A stretch of 64,000 bases of DNA from CAVQBP01 sp963723205 (lineage in GTDB: Bacteria; Bacteroidota; Ignavibacteria; Ignavibacteriales; Ignavibacteriaceae). Every line of letters begins with the position of its first letter. Position 1 is the first letter of the stretch. The position numbers were made by a program, and so were the translations under genes. The notes under the pieces are model-generated. The model saw nothing but the letters and a program-made list of their open reading frames with translations. It was not told the origin of the DNA and made no database searches. The DNA lies in NCBI GenBank assembly GCA_963723205.1, contig CAVRQC010000006.1, positions 124,001 through 188,000 on the forward strand, written 5' to 3'. Below are positions 46,486 to 55,439 of this stretch, one piece after another.

Positions 46486-46509
46486 GTGCTTAGTGACAAA
46501 AAACCCTGT

Positions 46510-47088
46510 TTACTGCAGAACACCCTCTTCTGTCATTTCTATTTTCTGCTTAGCAACGGGAGATTTGGTCATCTTTCCAATCAGGTATCCAATGAGAATC
46601 GAAATCCCCAGCACAATTACCGAATCAATAAAATCTGTTTTAAAAGTCATCAGGAATACTATACCCAATGCTGTAAATGATCTAATCAGAAAAGAGTTCC
46701 AGAAATAACTATCCCGCACTTTTGGTAATAGTTTAACTAATGGAAATTCCTTTTCGTCACGGGCTGCTTTTTTCTTAATATCAATCAGCTTTTTACCTGA
46801 CAGAACACTCCCGGATATTGATAGTGAAAGTAATCCTATAATACCTAAAATTGCCCATGCAGCATCGACCCAGATTTCCGTCATCATGTAAATCCCGGGA
46901 ATTAAAAGAAGGAAGAATGAAACGGCAAACAATTTTTTTAGAACGGAAAAATTATTAAGCCATAACATGATACTTTCGCGCGTCCCGGATTTACGGAGAT
47001 TTATCAGGCACAGCCATTCAATCCCGACTGCAAAAAACATTAATAATGCACCTACAATATGCATGTATAAAGAAACAGTATAAAGCAT
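46510..47088 (-). CDS. Integral membrane protein of unknown function
   Basis: A 192-residue protein with about four membrane helices: LYMHIVGALLMFFAVGIEWL (about 7-26), LFAVSFFLLLIPGIYMM (about 53-69), one near 80-98 and one near 145-175. The short charged loop KKLIDIKKKAARDEKEF lies between. The first helix with a histidine resembles DUF2269-like membrane proteins, but I am not confident. It is in the same direction as, and about 260 bp downstream of, the DUF1772-like gene. Confidence 0.65.
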   Translation of the reverse strand: MLYTVSLYMHIVGALLMFFAVGIEWLCLINLRKSGTRESIMLWLNNFSVLKKLFAVSFFLLLIPGIYMMTEIWVDAAWAILGIIGLLSLSISGSVLSGKKLIDIKKKAARDEKEFPLVKLLPKVRDSYFWNSFLIRSFTALGIVFLMTFKTDFIDSVIVLGISILIGYLIGKMTKSPVAKQKIEMTEEGVLQ

Positions 47089-47351
47089 TTTAGAGCCCTC
47101 ATATAGTTTTTAATTTGTAGAAATTCTTGTTAGCTTCTTTTTACTAAAGCTGCAATGAGAAAATGCGGAATATTATTTTACAGGTGAAGAAATTTTTGAA
47201 CGACTAAATTCTTAAAAATTCAGATAATTTCCCATACATAAACACAATTTTTTTTAAAGAATTGAAATTATATGACCGCCGTCAAGTCTTACCTTTGAAA
47301 ATAACAAATATGTTTCCATCATTTTTATAAATTATAATTCTTGTTATAACA

Positions 47352-47834
47352 TTATTCCTGAACACTTTTAAAATTATAGATTTCATTCAGCCCTAAGAAT
47401 GAGAATGATAAGCCAATTAAAAGGATTGCGGACCGTACCCAATTCATAACCTGCCATTGCTTAATAACCTCGGCTAAATGGTTAATATCCTGTAATGATA
47501 AGGTCATTAATAAATTGTTTCTCGGGTAAAAATACGCGAAAGTAAACACATCCGTAAAAACAGTAATAATAAATGCAATTGCTAAAAACAGTTTTATTTT
47601 TTTCGATTTTTTCCAGAATAGAATTAAAGCAAGCAGAGCCAAAACCTGGTTAACCGGGGAAAAAACCCTGAAGAAAGTCCCCGGGTTTACTACGCTGAAA
47701 TAAACACGGGTAGCCTGGACAGATTCCGGGATTTTTTCTCCCCAGCTTCGTGCATCTACAACAGAATTATAAATGTTTACAAAAGTAACCCCGGCCATAA
47801 AAGCTGTCGATAAAAACAATACGGTTTTTCTCAT
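47352..47834 (-). CDS. DUF1772-like membrane protein
   Basis: A 160-residue protein with four predicted helices (about 5-25, 60-75, 83-104, 135-152) and the spacing seen in DUF1772 (anthrone oxygenase-like) proteins. It includes a polar loop with FFRVFSPVNQVLA and a late NWVRSAILLIGL helix. The function of bacterial members is not established. An excellent AAGGAGAT site precedes the ATG. It lies 75 bp downstream of an AraC-type regulator on the same strand and may be its target. Confidence 0.65.
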   Translation of the reverse strand: MRKTVLFLSTAFMAGVTFVNIYNSVVDARSWGEKIPESVQATRVYFSVVNPGTFFRVFSPVNQVLALLALILFWKKSKKIKLFLAIAFIITVFTDVFTFAYFYPRNNLLMTLSLQDINHLAEVIKQWQVMNWVRSAILLIGLSFSFLGLNEIYNFKSVQE

Positions 47835-47909
47835 TTATATATCTCCTTAAATATTTAATATCTTCAAATTTAAGGAGCAGAAAAGAAGATGTATTGTAAA
47901 AATGTAAAC

Positions 47910-48755
47910 TCAGAAAAGATAAGGATCCAAAGTGCCGGGGGATGCTGCAGCAGTATAAGATGTAGGAACTAATCCCGTAATATTTTTAAATTCTTTTATG
48001 AAATGACTTTGATCGAAATATCCATATGAATAAGCTGCCTGCGTAAGTTTTTTCGGATTATCATGGAGAAAACTTAAAGCTTCTGTTATTCTTTTTATCT
48101 CCTGGTATTTTTTAATTGAGATGCCGGTAGCATCTTTAAATTTTCTATGCAGATACTGTCTTGAAAATCCTGTTTCTCTCTCCAGTGAATTAACGGGTGA
48201 GAATGGATTTGAAAGAATTGCATTAACAACCGGGTCAGGTTCGTCATATTTTTTTGAACTAAGCATTTTCTGAAGCAGCCAGTTTTCCAGCAGACTGAAT
48301 CGTTCAAATGTAGTTTCACACCCGGAGATTTTTTCGTAAAGAGTTTGTGCACTGTTTCTTGAAATTACACTGTCAAGTTCGAAATCACTGTCTGCAAGTT
48401 CAACGGGAGAAATATCAAATATTTTTTTAATTCCATTAATTTTAAATCTAATCCCGGTGCAATGAAAATAATCAACAGCAAATGAATCGAGATAGGATGT
48501 TTTTATACCTGAGATGAGATAGTGCCTGCAGATAATCCTGTTCAAACCTTTTTCTGCATTTCCTGCCGGGTTACCGAAAAAAGTGTCTCCAAGGTTGAAT
48601 AATATTTCAGAAGTTCCTTTCGGAAGCAGCCTGTGGATTTTATACTCGGGTCTCCCTTTCAATTCAAGAAAACAATCTACACCGGAACTTAATATATTCT
48701 GAGGAATTCCAATAACCGCGTTAAGTCCGAAAATATTTTTCTCAATGATTTTCAT
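47910..48755 (-). CDS. AraC-family transcriptional regulator
   Basis: A 281-residue regulator. The N-terminal ~150 residues form a sensing domain (YKIHRLLPKGTSEILFNLGD). The C-terminal ~100 residues have two helix-turn-helix motifs (VNSLERETGFSRQYLHRKFK and the YSYGYFDQSHFIKEFKNITG block). No membrane segment, so it is cytoplasmic. It heads a minus-strand group with two small membrane proteins and probably controls them; that link is inference. Confidence 0.87.
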   Translation of the reverse strand: MKIIEKNIFGLNAVIGIPQNILSSGVDCFLELKGRPEYKIHRLLPKGTSEILFNLGDTFFGNPAGNAEKGLNRIICRHYLISGIKTSYLDSFAVDYFHCTGIRFKINGIKKIFDISPVELADSDFELDSVISRNSAQTLYEKISGCETTFERFSLLENWLLQKMLSSKKYDEPDPVVNAILSNPFSPVNSLERETGFSRQYLHRKFKDATGISIKKYQEIKRITEALSFLHDNPKKLTQAAYSYGYFDQSHFIKEFKNITGLVPTSYTAAASPGTLDPYLF

Positions 48756-48898
48756 AACGAGGGAGCAAAGATATTTATTATTTCAAAAGAATCAAATGAT
48801 TTGGATTAGAGAGGATTTCATCCCGGAACAATTTGAATCAATTGAGAAACGGAATGAAAAATTAGTTTGATAATTATTTTGTAATTGAAAAGTACTGT

Positions 48899-48928
48899 TG
48901 TAGAGACTATTCACGATGCGTCTCTACA
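48899..48928. repeat. Degenerate REP palindrome
   Basis: TGTAGAGACTATT / CGATGCGTCTCTACA. Outer arms are intact, the centre has decayed on the left side only. Confidence 0.75.
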
Positions 48929-48955
48929 ATGCTGCGTAATCACTACAGAAACACT

Positions 48956-49990
48956 CTAAGCTTTTTCCATCTTAGTGTAAAGCCGTTTCATTTGTCTGAA
49001 GCTGACCAGCTTCTTTTGATTTTCATCCCACAGGCTTAAGAGAATGCTTCTGAAGCTTGAACTAAAAGTTAATACTTTAGCAGCTTCCCGGAAATCCGGG
49101 TTTTCCTTATGGCATTTTTCAAGCATGTAATTAGGTATCTTCGGACTTAGGTGGTGAATATGGTGAAAACCGATATTGCCTGTAAACCACTGCAGTACTT
49201 TGGGAAGCTTGTAATAAGAACTTCCGGCAAGAGCCGCATATGCATAATTCCAGTTTTCACCGTCTGACCAATATGTGTCTTCAAATTGATGCTGAACGAA
49301 GAAGAGCCATGCACCCGTTGATGAAGTGATAATTATAATCGGCAGCTGAATTAGAAGAAAAGCTTTTAATCCCACAAGCCAGATTAATGCTCCGGTTAAA
49401 ACAGCTATGGCAAGGTCGGTCCAGTAAACACTTGACCGGTAATTTCTTAAAGTTTTTAACCTGGGTGACGGGAACCTGTATACTATCGCAAATAATATGA
49501 CCGGGGAAAAGATGAATAATATTAACGGGTTCCTGTAAAGACGGTATTTGAACTTTCCCCAGCGGGTCTGTTTCCTGTATTCACTTACAGTCATAGTATA
49601 AATATCACCTACTCCGCGCTGTTCAAGGTTGCCGGCACTTGCATGGTGAATTGCATGTGTCTTTCTCCAGTAATAATAGGGGGTCAATGTAAATATACTG
49701 CAGAACATGCCGGTCAAATCATTTGCACGTCTCGAACTGAAAAAGGAGCCGTGCCCGCAGTCATGCTGAATTATAAAAAGTCTTACTGTAAAACCTGCTG
49801 CCGGGAATGCCAGCAGAATTGTTATCCAGTAGCTGTAGTTAATTGCAAACAGCATTAAAATCCATGCAAGCACAAAAGGGATGAATGAATTAGAAAGCTG
49901 CCATATGCTTTTCCACATTTGTGATTTCTGATATTTAGATACCAGGTTTTTCCAGACCTGTGGGCTGGATATTGAATCAAGTATGTTCAT
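48956..49990 (-). CDS. Fatty acid desaturase
   Basis: A 344-residue membrane enzyme with the three histidine boxes of acyl-lipid desaturases: HDCGH (76-80), HAIHH (112-116) and HHIHHLSPKIPNY near residue 275. Four membrane helices lie around them. These eight or more histidines hold a di-iron centre that inserts a double bond into a fatty acyl chain in the inner membrane, adjusting fluidity. All boxes are complete. An RRM cold-inducible-type gene lies divergently upstream; shared cold response is only a suggestion. Confidence 0.9.
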   Translation of the reverse strand: MNILDSISSPQVWKNLVSKYQKSQMWKSIWQLSNSFIPFVLAWILMLFAINYSYWITILLAFPAAGFTVRLFIIQHDCGHGSFFSSRRANDLTGMFCSIFTLTPYYYWRKTHAIHHASAGNLEQRGVGDIYTMTVSEYRKQTRWGKFKYRLYRNPLILFIFSPVILFAIVYRFPSPRLKTLRNYRSSVYWTDLAIAVLTGALIWLVGLKAFLLIQLPIIIITSSTGAWLFFVQHQFEDTYWSDGENWNYAYAALAGSSYYKLPKVLQWFTGNIGFHHIHHLSPKIPNYMLEKCHKENPDFREAAKVLTFSSSFRSILLSLWDENQKKLVSFRQMKRLYTKMEKA

Positions 49991-50316
49991 TAAAATAGGT
50001 CGTCCGGGATTAACATTAAAAAATTACACTTAAAAATACGAAAAATAAATTTGATAATTGTGATAAAAACAAATCCATAAATTCCGTAACCGTTTGTAAA
50101 GCCGTACCGCGATGCGGCTCTACAATGCATACGTATAAGTTTTTAAGAACCGTTGCACCAGGATATTTTTATAATAATTATTCTCCCTATTCCCATGTTA
50201 CCGATTTTTCAAATCACATTGTACATTATTAATTAGGTTGCTAAGTATATTATAGGTACATTGCTCTATCCGGTAAATAGACCGGAATCTTATTTATATA
50301 TTATTAGAGGTTCTTT
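49991..50316. other. 326-bp divergent intergenic region
   Basis: Between the desaturase (minus) and RRM gene (plus). It contains a REP-like palindrome at 50095-50124 (TGTAAAGCCGTACC / GATGCGGCTCTACA) and, 30 bp before the RRM start, a small hairpin (TCCGGT/ACCGGA, 50269-50286). The remainder is AT-rich and must hold both promoters. Confidence 0.65.
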
Positions 50317-50568
50317 GTGAGTACTAAATTATTTGTAGGCTCTCTGCCCTGGTCGGTTAACGACGAAACATTAAAGCAGACTTTTGAAAAACATGGTTCT
50401 GTAGTTTCTGCTAAAGTTATTTTGGATCGCGACACCAGCAGGTCCAAGGGCTTTGGATTTGTTGAAATGGAAAATTCAACAGATGCTTCCAAAGCAATGA
50501 GAGCATTGAACAATTCGGAAATTGATGGAAGAAATATTGTAGTTAATGAAGCTAAAGCACGCACTTAA
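50317..50568 (+). CDS. RRM-domain RNA-binding protein
   Basis: An 83-residue protein that is one RNA-recognition motif: RNP2 in LFVGSLPW (about 4-11) and RNP1 in KGFGFVEM (about 44-51), with two aromatic residues for stacking RNA bases. Such stand-alone RRM proteins occur in Bacteroidota and cyanobacteria and are often cold-induced. The start is GTG 50317 with GAGG upstream. A hairpin lies in the leader and a clear terminator follows 24 bp after the stop, so it is a monocistronic transcript. Confidence 0.92.
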   Translation: MSTKLFVGSLPWSVNDETLKQTFEKHGSVVSAKVILDRDTSRSKGFGFVEMENSTDASKAMRALNNSEIDGRNIVVNEAKART

Positions 50569-50590
50569 ATATATTCTGATATTATTTTTG

Positions 50591-50620
50591 AAAAGGCACC
50601 TTTATGGTGCCTTTTTTATT
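50591..50620 (+). terminator. Rho-independent terminator of the RRM gene
   Basis: Arms AAGGCACC (50593-50600) and GGTGCCTT (50606-50613), 5-base loop, then a T-rich tail. Classical intrinsic terminator immediately after the RRM gene. Confidence 0.9.
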
Positions 50621-50825
50621 TTAAATCCCGGATAACAACATGTAAACCTGCTCAACTGTTTAACGGTGATTATTATTAACTTATTTATTTATAAATAATT
50701 ATATTTTTATATAGTCATATTAAATTATAAAATCATCTGATTCTTTACTTTGATTTTTATTTTCCATTGCGGAGATATTTTATAATCGAATATTGGGAAA
50801 TGGAAAAAAATGAGGGAAAAAATTT

Positions 50826-52154
50826 ATGAGTAAATCATCAGCCGGTGAAGAAAAGATCGGTTATTTATCTGCTGTAGCGATAGGTATAGGCGGAATGGTG
50901 GGCGGAGGTATTTTTGCAGTTTTGGGTTTAGCTGTTAAATTAGCTCACGGCGGCACACCGGTTGCATTCCTTTTAGCAGGTATAGTAGCATTAATAACTT
51001 CTTATTCATACACAAAATTATCAATCACCTTTCCCAGCCAGGGCGGGACGGTAGAATTTTTAAATCAGGCTTTTGGGGGCAGTTTGTTTACCGGCGGAAT
51101 GAATGTTCTTTTGTGGCTTAGCTATATTGTTATGCTTTCGTTGTATTCGTTTGCATTCGGCAGCTACGGTGCAAGCTTATTTCCGGGCGCTCATGAAATC
51201 TGGAAGCATATTCTCATCAGCGGTTCAATTATCCTGTTCACTTTACTTAATGTGACCGGGGCAAAATTTGTCGGTGAAGCAGAAGAATACATCGTAGCAG
51301 TAAAGCTGCTGATACTTTTATCATTTGTCGGCATCGGATTTAGTTCGATTGATACACAAAGAATACAGCCCGCTGCATGGAGCAGCTCACTGGAATTAAT
51401 TGCAGGCGGAATGATAATTTTTTTGGCGTACGAAGGATTTGAGCTTATTGCCAACACTGCCGGAAATGTTAAAGATGCAAAAAAGAATCTTCCCCGTGCT
51501 TTTTATTCTTCCGTAATATTTGTGATCATACTTTACATTCTTGTTGCGCTGGTAACAGTCGGTAATTTACCGGTAGCAAAAATAATTGATGCAAAAGATT
51601 ATGCACTTGCGGAAGCCGCCAAACCTTTTATGGGGAGTTTTGGTTTTACATTGATTGCAATTGCGGCTGTCCTTTCCACCGGTTCGGCAATAAACGCAAC
51701 TCTTTACGGAGCAGCAAAAGTAAGCTTTGTTATTGCCAAAGAGGGAGAGCTTCCTGCAGGACTGGAAAATAAGATCTGGAATAAGCCTATCGAAGGCTTG
51801 ATTATTACTGCCGTACTAACTTTAATAATAGCCAATATATTCGATGTAAGCGGCATTTCTACAATGGGAAGCGCAGGATTTCTACTGATCTTTGCTGCCG
51901 TGAATGCTTCCAACTTTAAAATGAGCAGCAAAACCAAATCAATTAAATGGATCTCTTTTGCGGGTATCCTTTTATGTTTGACTGCTCTTGTTCTAATGAT
52001 TGTTCAGACAATACATACTTCGCCCGGTAATATTTGGGTGTTAGTGGTTATGTTCGGTCTGGCATTCCTGGTTGAATTAACTTACAGAAAATTCAGAAAG
52101 AATAAAAACATTAAATCTATAATTACTAATTCTAATAGAACTGTTGAGAATTAA
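50826..52154 (+). CDS. APC-family amino acid permease
   Basis: A 442-residue transporter with about 12 membrane helices. The start IGYLSAVAIGIGGMVGGGIF holds the unwound GxGG helix-1 motif that binds the amino-acid backbone. LAYEGFELIANTAGNVKDAKKNLP near residue 205 is the helix-6/loop region with conserved glutamate. It imports or exchanges an amino acid in the inner membrane; the particular substrate is not evident. It has its own 5' region of ~205 bp and no close operon partner. Confidence 0.9.
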   Translation: MSKSSAGEEKIGYLSAVAIGIGGMVGGGIFAVLGLAVKLAHGGTPVAFLLAGIVALITSYSYTKLSITFPSQGGTVEFLNQAFGGSLFTGGMNVLLWLSYIVMLSLYSFAFGSYGASLFPGAHEIWKHILISGSIILFTLLNVTGAKFVGEAEEYIVAVKLLILLSFVGIGFSSIDTQRIQPAAWSSSLELIAGGMIIFLAYEGFELIANTAGNVKDAKKNLPRAFYSSVIFVIILYILVALVTVGNLPVAKIIDAKDYALAEAAKPFMGSFGFTLIAIAAVLSTGSAINATLYGAAKVSFVIAKEGELPAGLENKIWNKPIEGLIITAVLTLIIANIFDVSGISTMGSAGFLLIFAAVNASNFKMSSKTKSIKWISFAGILLCLTALVLMIVQTIHTSPGNIWVLVVMFGLAFLVELTYRKFRKNKNIKSIITNSNRTVEN

Positions 52155-52279
52155 GAAAATGATTCATTGTTAAAACTTAACCGCAAAGCCCCGATGCAGA
52201 AAATTTAAAAAGAAAGTTGAAGAATTTGGAGGAACAATAATTTTTTTACATGTTATGGTCCAGGAATATTGGAGTAATT

Positions 52280-52507
52280 ATGGAACTTGGCTATGTAACA
52301 TCAAAAGGAAAGTTGACAATCCCGGCAAGACTATTAAAAAAGTACGAAATAAAACCAGAGACAAAAATAATTTGTCGTGAAGAAGGATATGGAATAAAAA
52401 TTATTTCCGCTGTCACTACTAAAGAAGTTTATTCTAATTTTGGTTTTATGAAGAAAAGAGGGACAACATTAAAAGCATACTCGAAGGGAAAAAAGAATAA
52501 TCTCTAG
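52280..52507 (+). CDS. AbrB/SpoVT-type swapped-hairpin DNA-binding protein
   Basis: A 75-residue protein beginning MELGYVTSKGKLTIPARLLK, the AbrB/MazE-like swapped-hairpin beta barrel that dimerises on DNA. The start is ATG 52280 behind GGAG, not the upstream in-frame codon at 52250. AbrB-like proteins often serve as antitoxins beside a PIN-domain toxin, but none follows. Instead a nuclease-helicase gene begins 64 bp downstream, so this protein may repress that gene. The 3' residues are very basic. Confidence 0.78.
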   Translation: MELGYVTSKGKLTIPARLLKKYEIKPETKIICREEGYGIKIISAVTTKEVYSNFGFMKKRGTTLKAYSKGKKNNL

Positions 52508-52570
52508 GGGTTATGAAATTAAAAAAACTACTAGATATAGATATAATATTTAGTCAAGGATATATAAATA

Positions 52571-54544
52571 ATGAATCGTTCTTTCTACTCTGATTCTATA
52601 GAAGATTTCCTGCGCCTTGATACTGACAAAATTATAGGAAAACTTGTTTCAAATAATGAATTTTCCTTGGAGCAAACTCAAAGAGACGCTTGGAAAGAAG
52701 AAATTTCAATTCTAAAAAACTCTTTGTCAAAATTACATGGAAAAATTTATTTTGAATATTCAATTCCGCGCGTAGGTCAACGGATAGATGTTTTAATAAT
52801 TATTAACTCTATTATTCTCATATTAGAATTTAAAATTGGTGAAAAAAAATATTCATCTAATGCTATTGATCAAGTTACAGATTATGCGCTCGATTTAAAA
52901 AACTTTCATGAAACTAGCCATGATAAATATATTGTTCCTATTCTTATTGCAACCAAAGCACAAGAGTCAATCTCTTTTCTAAATATAAATCCTCAAGAAG
53001 ATAAAATATTAGCCCCGATCAAAACTAACCCACGAATGCTTACGGAAGTAATTAATAAATTATTGCTATTTCTTGAAGACGCTATTATAAATCTTCAAGA
53101 GTGGGAATTAGGCCGTTATCAACCAACACCAACAATTGTTGAAGCTGCAATGGCGCTCTATAATAATCATTCGGTTGATGACATTACTCGAAGTGATGCA
53201 AGTGCAATAAATCTGAAACAAACTACAGATACTATCTCAGAAGTTATAAAATATTCGAAAATAAATTCCCGTAAATCAATTTGTTTTGTGACTGGAGTTC
53301 CTGGAGCAGGCAAAACATTAATCGGTTTAAATATTGCGACAAAGCATATTGATAAATCAAATGAACTTTATAGTGTTTTTCTTTCGGGGAACGGCCCCCT
53401 TGTTGCAATTTTGAGAGAAGCATTAACACGTGATAAAGTTCTAAGAGAAAAATTAAAAGGCAATAAGGTTACAAAAGGTAAAGTTTTGAGTGAAGTTAAA
53501 ATGTTTATCCAAAATGTTCACAATTTTAGAGACGAATATTTAAGGGATAAAGGGAAGCCCCTAGAACATGTAGCTTTATTTGATGAAGCACAAAGAGCAT
53601 GGAATTTAGAACAAACTTCTAACTTTATGGTTCGCAAAAAAAATACTCGAGATTTTAACCAATCTGAACCTGAGTTTTTAATTTCTTGTTTAGATCGTCA
53701 CACGGATTGGGCAGTAATCGTTTGTTTAGTTGGTGGTGGTCAAGAAATAAATACAGGAGAGGCTGGAATAAGCGAATGGATTTATTCTCTCGAAAGAAAA
53801 TTTAAAGCATGGGATATTTATATTTCGCCCAAACTTACTGATAGCGAATATCAAGCTAAAGACATTCTTACAAATTTGAAATCACGTCAAAATGTTAAAT
53901 ATAATGAGTTCTTACATTTGTCAATTTCAATGCGTTCATTTCGTTCAGAAAATGTTTCTCTACTTATAAAACAATTGCTGGATTTAAAAACTACTGAAGT
54001 CCAGAAAACTTTAGAAAAAGTTAGACCAAAATATCCAATTGTGATTACACGCAATATAAATAGAGCAAAGCAATGGCTTAAAGAAAATGCTAGGGGAACA
54101 GAAAGATATGGAATCGTTGTATCATCACAAGCCGAAAGATTAAAACCACAATCAATTTTTGTTAAATCTCCTATGAATCCAATTCATTGGTTCCTAAATG
54201 GGAAAGAAGATACAAGATCATCTTATTATTTAGAAGATGTTGCTACTGAATTTCATGTCCAAGGATTAGAGCTAGATTGGGTTTGTGTCACTTGGGATGC
54301 TGATTTTCGATACTCAGAAAAAGGCTGGCAACATTGGTCATATAAAGGAAGTAAATGGCAAAAAATAAATAAAATTGAAAGACAAATTTATCTCAAAAAT
54401 GCATATAGAGTTTTGTTAACACGTGCTCGTCAAGGGATGGTAATCGTTATACCAGAAGGAGATGATAACGATCGTACACGCAAATCAGAATTCTATGATT
54501 CTACATTTAATTATCTCAAAGAAATAGGATTTGAAGAATTATGA
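52571..54544 (+). CDS. DUF2075 helicase with N-terminal PD-(D/E)XK nuclease-like domain
   Basis: A 657-residue protein. The N-terminus has a restriction-endonuclease-like core: RVGQRIDVLIIINS (D73) followed by LILEFK (E86, K88), the D...E-x-K pattern. The second part is a superfamily 1 helicase of the DUF2075 group: Walker A GVPGAGKT (about 243-250), Walker B FDEAQRAW (D338, E339), QGLELDWV (about 564) and LLTRARQGM (about 615). It could cut and unwind foreign DNA or RNA. Paired with the AbrB-like gene and flanked by repeats, it is a defence candidate. No methylase is seen. Confidence 0.85.
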   Translation: MNRSFYSDSIEDFLRLDTDKIIGKLVSNNEFSLEQTQRDAWKEEISILKNSLSKLHGKIYFEYSIPRVGQRIDVLIIINSIILILEFKIGEKKYSSNAIDQVTDYALDLKNFHETSHDKYIVPILIATKAQESISFLNINPQEDKILAPIKTNPRMLTEVINKLLLFLEDAIINLQEWELGRYQPTPTIVEAAMALYNNHSVDDITRSDASAINLKQTTDTISEVIKYSKINSRKSICFVTGVPGAGKTLIGLNIATKHIDKSNELYSVFLSGNGPLVAILREALTRDKVLREKLKGNKVTKGKVLSEVKMFIQNVHNFRDEYLRDKGKPLEHVALFDEAQRAWNLEQTSNFMVRKKNTRDFNQSEPEFLISCLDRHTDWAVIVCLVGGGQEINTGEAGISEWIYSLERKFKAWDIYISPKLTDSEYQAKDILTNLKSRQNVKYNEFLHLSISMRSFRSENVSLLIKQLLDLKTTEVQKTLEKVRPKYPIVITRNINRAKQWLKENARGTERYGIVVSSQAERLKPQSIFVKSPMNPIHWFLNGKEDTRSSYYLEDVATEFHVQGLELDWVCVTWDADFRYSEKGWQHWSYKGSKWQKINKIERQIYLKNAYRVLLTRARQGMVIVIPEGDDNDRTRKSEFYDSTFNYLKEIGFEEL

Positions 54545-54740
54545 TCTAAAATTTTTTAAAAGATCAAGATTCTTTAACTGCTGAAAATGTCAGAATACTA
54601 TGTGTTGAGTCAGAGATTCATCATACTATGGCTGAAAAACATAACCTTAAAAAAATCGGATCCGTCTTCATTAAAAATTACGGCGGACAGGTAAAATACT
54701 TTCCATCCCGCCGATATTTTTATCGTAAGTGCTGGTTATA
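54545..54740. other. 196-bp spacer after the nuclease-helicase
   Basis: It contains a short open stretch (about 54580-54740, translating as ILCVESEIHHTMAEKHNLKK and on) with no recognised family and no ribosome site. It may be a relic or chance. Element A follows. Confidence 0.3.
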
Positions 54741-54996
54741 ACCCACCCCTAAATTCCCTCCGGAGGAGGGGACTTTTATACTCATTTATGTCTATACACT
54801 GCTAGTTCTATCTTTTGAATCAAAATTTATCTTTATTGAAATATGCTGTCTTTAAAAGAAAATTTTTTTTTGTTTAATGTTTAGTTAAAATATTTATGAT
54901 CAGCTAAAACATTTAATACGTATTGTTATCAACTCCAATGCAGGTATTGTCCCCTCTTTATCTGCCAAAGGCAGACAGGAGGGGCGGGGGGTGGGT
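54741..54996. repeat. Element A: 256-bp inverted-ended repeat
   Basis: Left end ACCCACCCCTAAATTCCCTC and right end GAGGGGCGGGGGGTGGGT are imperfect inverted repeats. The interior is AT-rich. Near the right end, ATTGTCCCCTCTTTATCTGC leads into a small TCTGCC-AAA-GGCAGA palindrome, followed by CAGGAGGGGCG; the block is shared with elements B and C. Confidence 0.8.
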
Positions 54997-55053
54997 CCAA
55001 TATTATTTTATAACAAAATTTTTTATGTTGTATTTAACAATTACTTACCCGCT

Positions 55054-55439
55054 GTGAAAAGGAGAGAAATAATTCCATACAACCCTAAACTCAAAGAGCT
55101 TGCTCGCAAGCTGAGGAATGACAGCACATTCACTGAAATTATATTGTGGAACTATCTTAAGAAGAAACAAATGCGCGGTTTCGATTTCGACAGGCAGAAG
55201 CCTATTGATAATTATATCGTTGATTTCTACTGCAAAGATTTGAAACTGGCAATTGAGATTGACGGTGAAAGTCACTATGGGAAAGAATATAAGGAAAAAA
55301 AAGAGATAAAAGATTAAATGAGTTTGGTACTACTGTTTTACGATTTGATGACCTGGATGTTCGGTATAAACTGGAGAAGGTTTTGCAGACAATTGAAAAA
55401 TGGATTGATGAGAATGCTGAAAGATTAACCCACCCCTAA
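55054..55439 (+). pseudogene. DUF559 (Vsr-like endonuclease) gene with a homopolymer frameshift
   Basis: From GTG 55054 the frame reads REIIPYNPKLKELARKLRND, then the nuclease core VDFYCKDLKLAIEIDGESHY (D...E-x-D typical of DUF559), and stops at 55315-55317. The rest of the domain continues in the next frame: RLNEFGTTVLRFDDLDVRYK to a TAA at 55437-55439. The break is an A8 tract at 55295-55302; nine A would restore the consensus. The final codons and stop (AACCCACCCCTAA) belong to the left end of element B. The gene may be dead, phase-variable or a sequencing error. Confidence 0.82.

Larger units (their letters stand above)
45993..46509. other. 517-bp repeat-rich intergenic region
   Basis: No gene. 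From left to right it holds a degenerate REP (about 46008-46050), an intact REP (46051-46080), an 80-bp palindromic element (46149-46228), a GGGATGCAAATTTGC repeat (46319-46337) and a REP with extended stem (46444-46485). A 69-codon open frame at 46065-46274 runs across these repeats and is not believed. Confidence 0.8.

Noticed and set aside
52514..52594. 26-codon frame between AbrB and the nuclease-helicase, considered as a PIN toxin remnant
   Set aside because: MKLKKLLDIDIIFSQG lacks the PIN acidic pattern and continues across the next gene's start in another frame. No support beyond length.
54991..55053. Upstream extension of the DUF559 gene to 54991
   Set aside because: The extra 21 residues are encoded by the end of element A and the AT-rich spacer and do not match DUF559 proteins, which begin near KRREIIPYNPKL. 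GTG 55054 is preferred.
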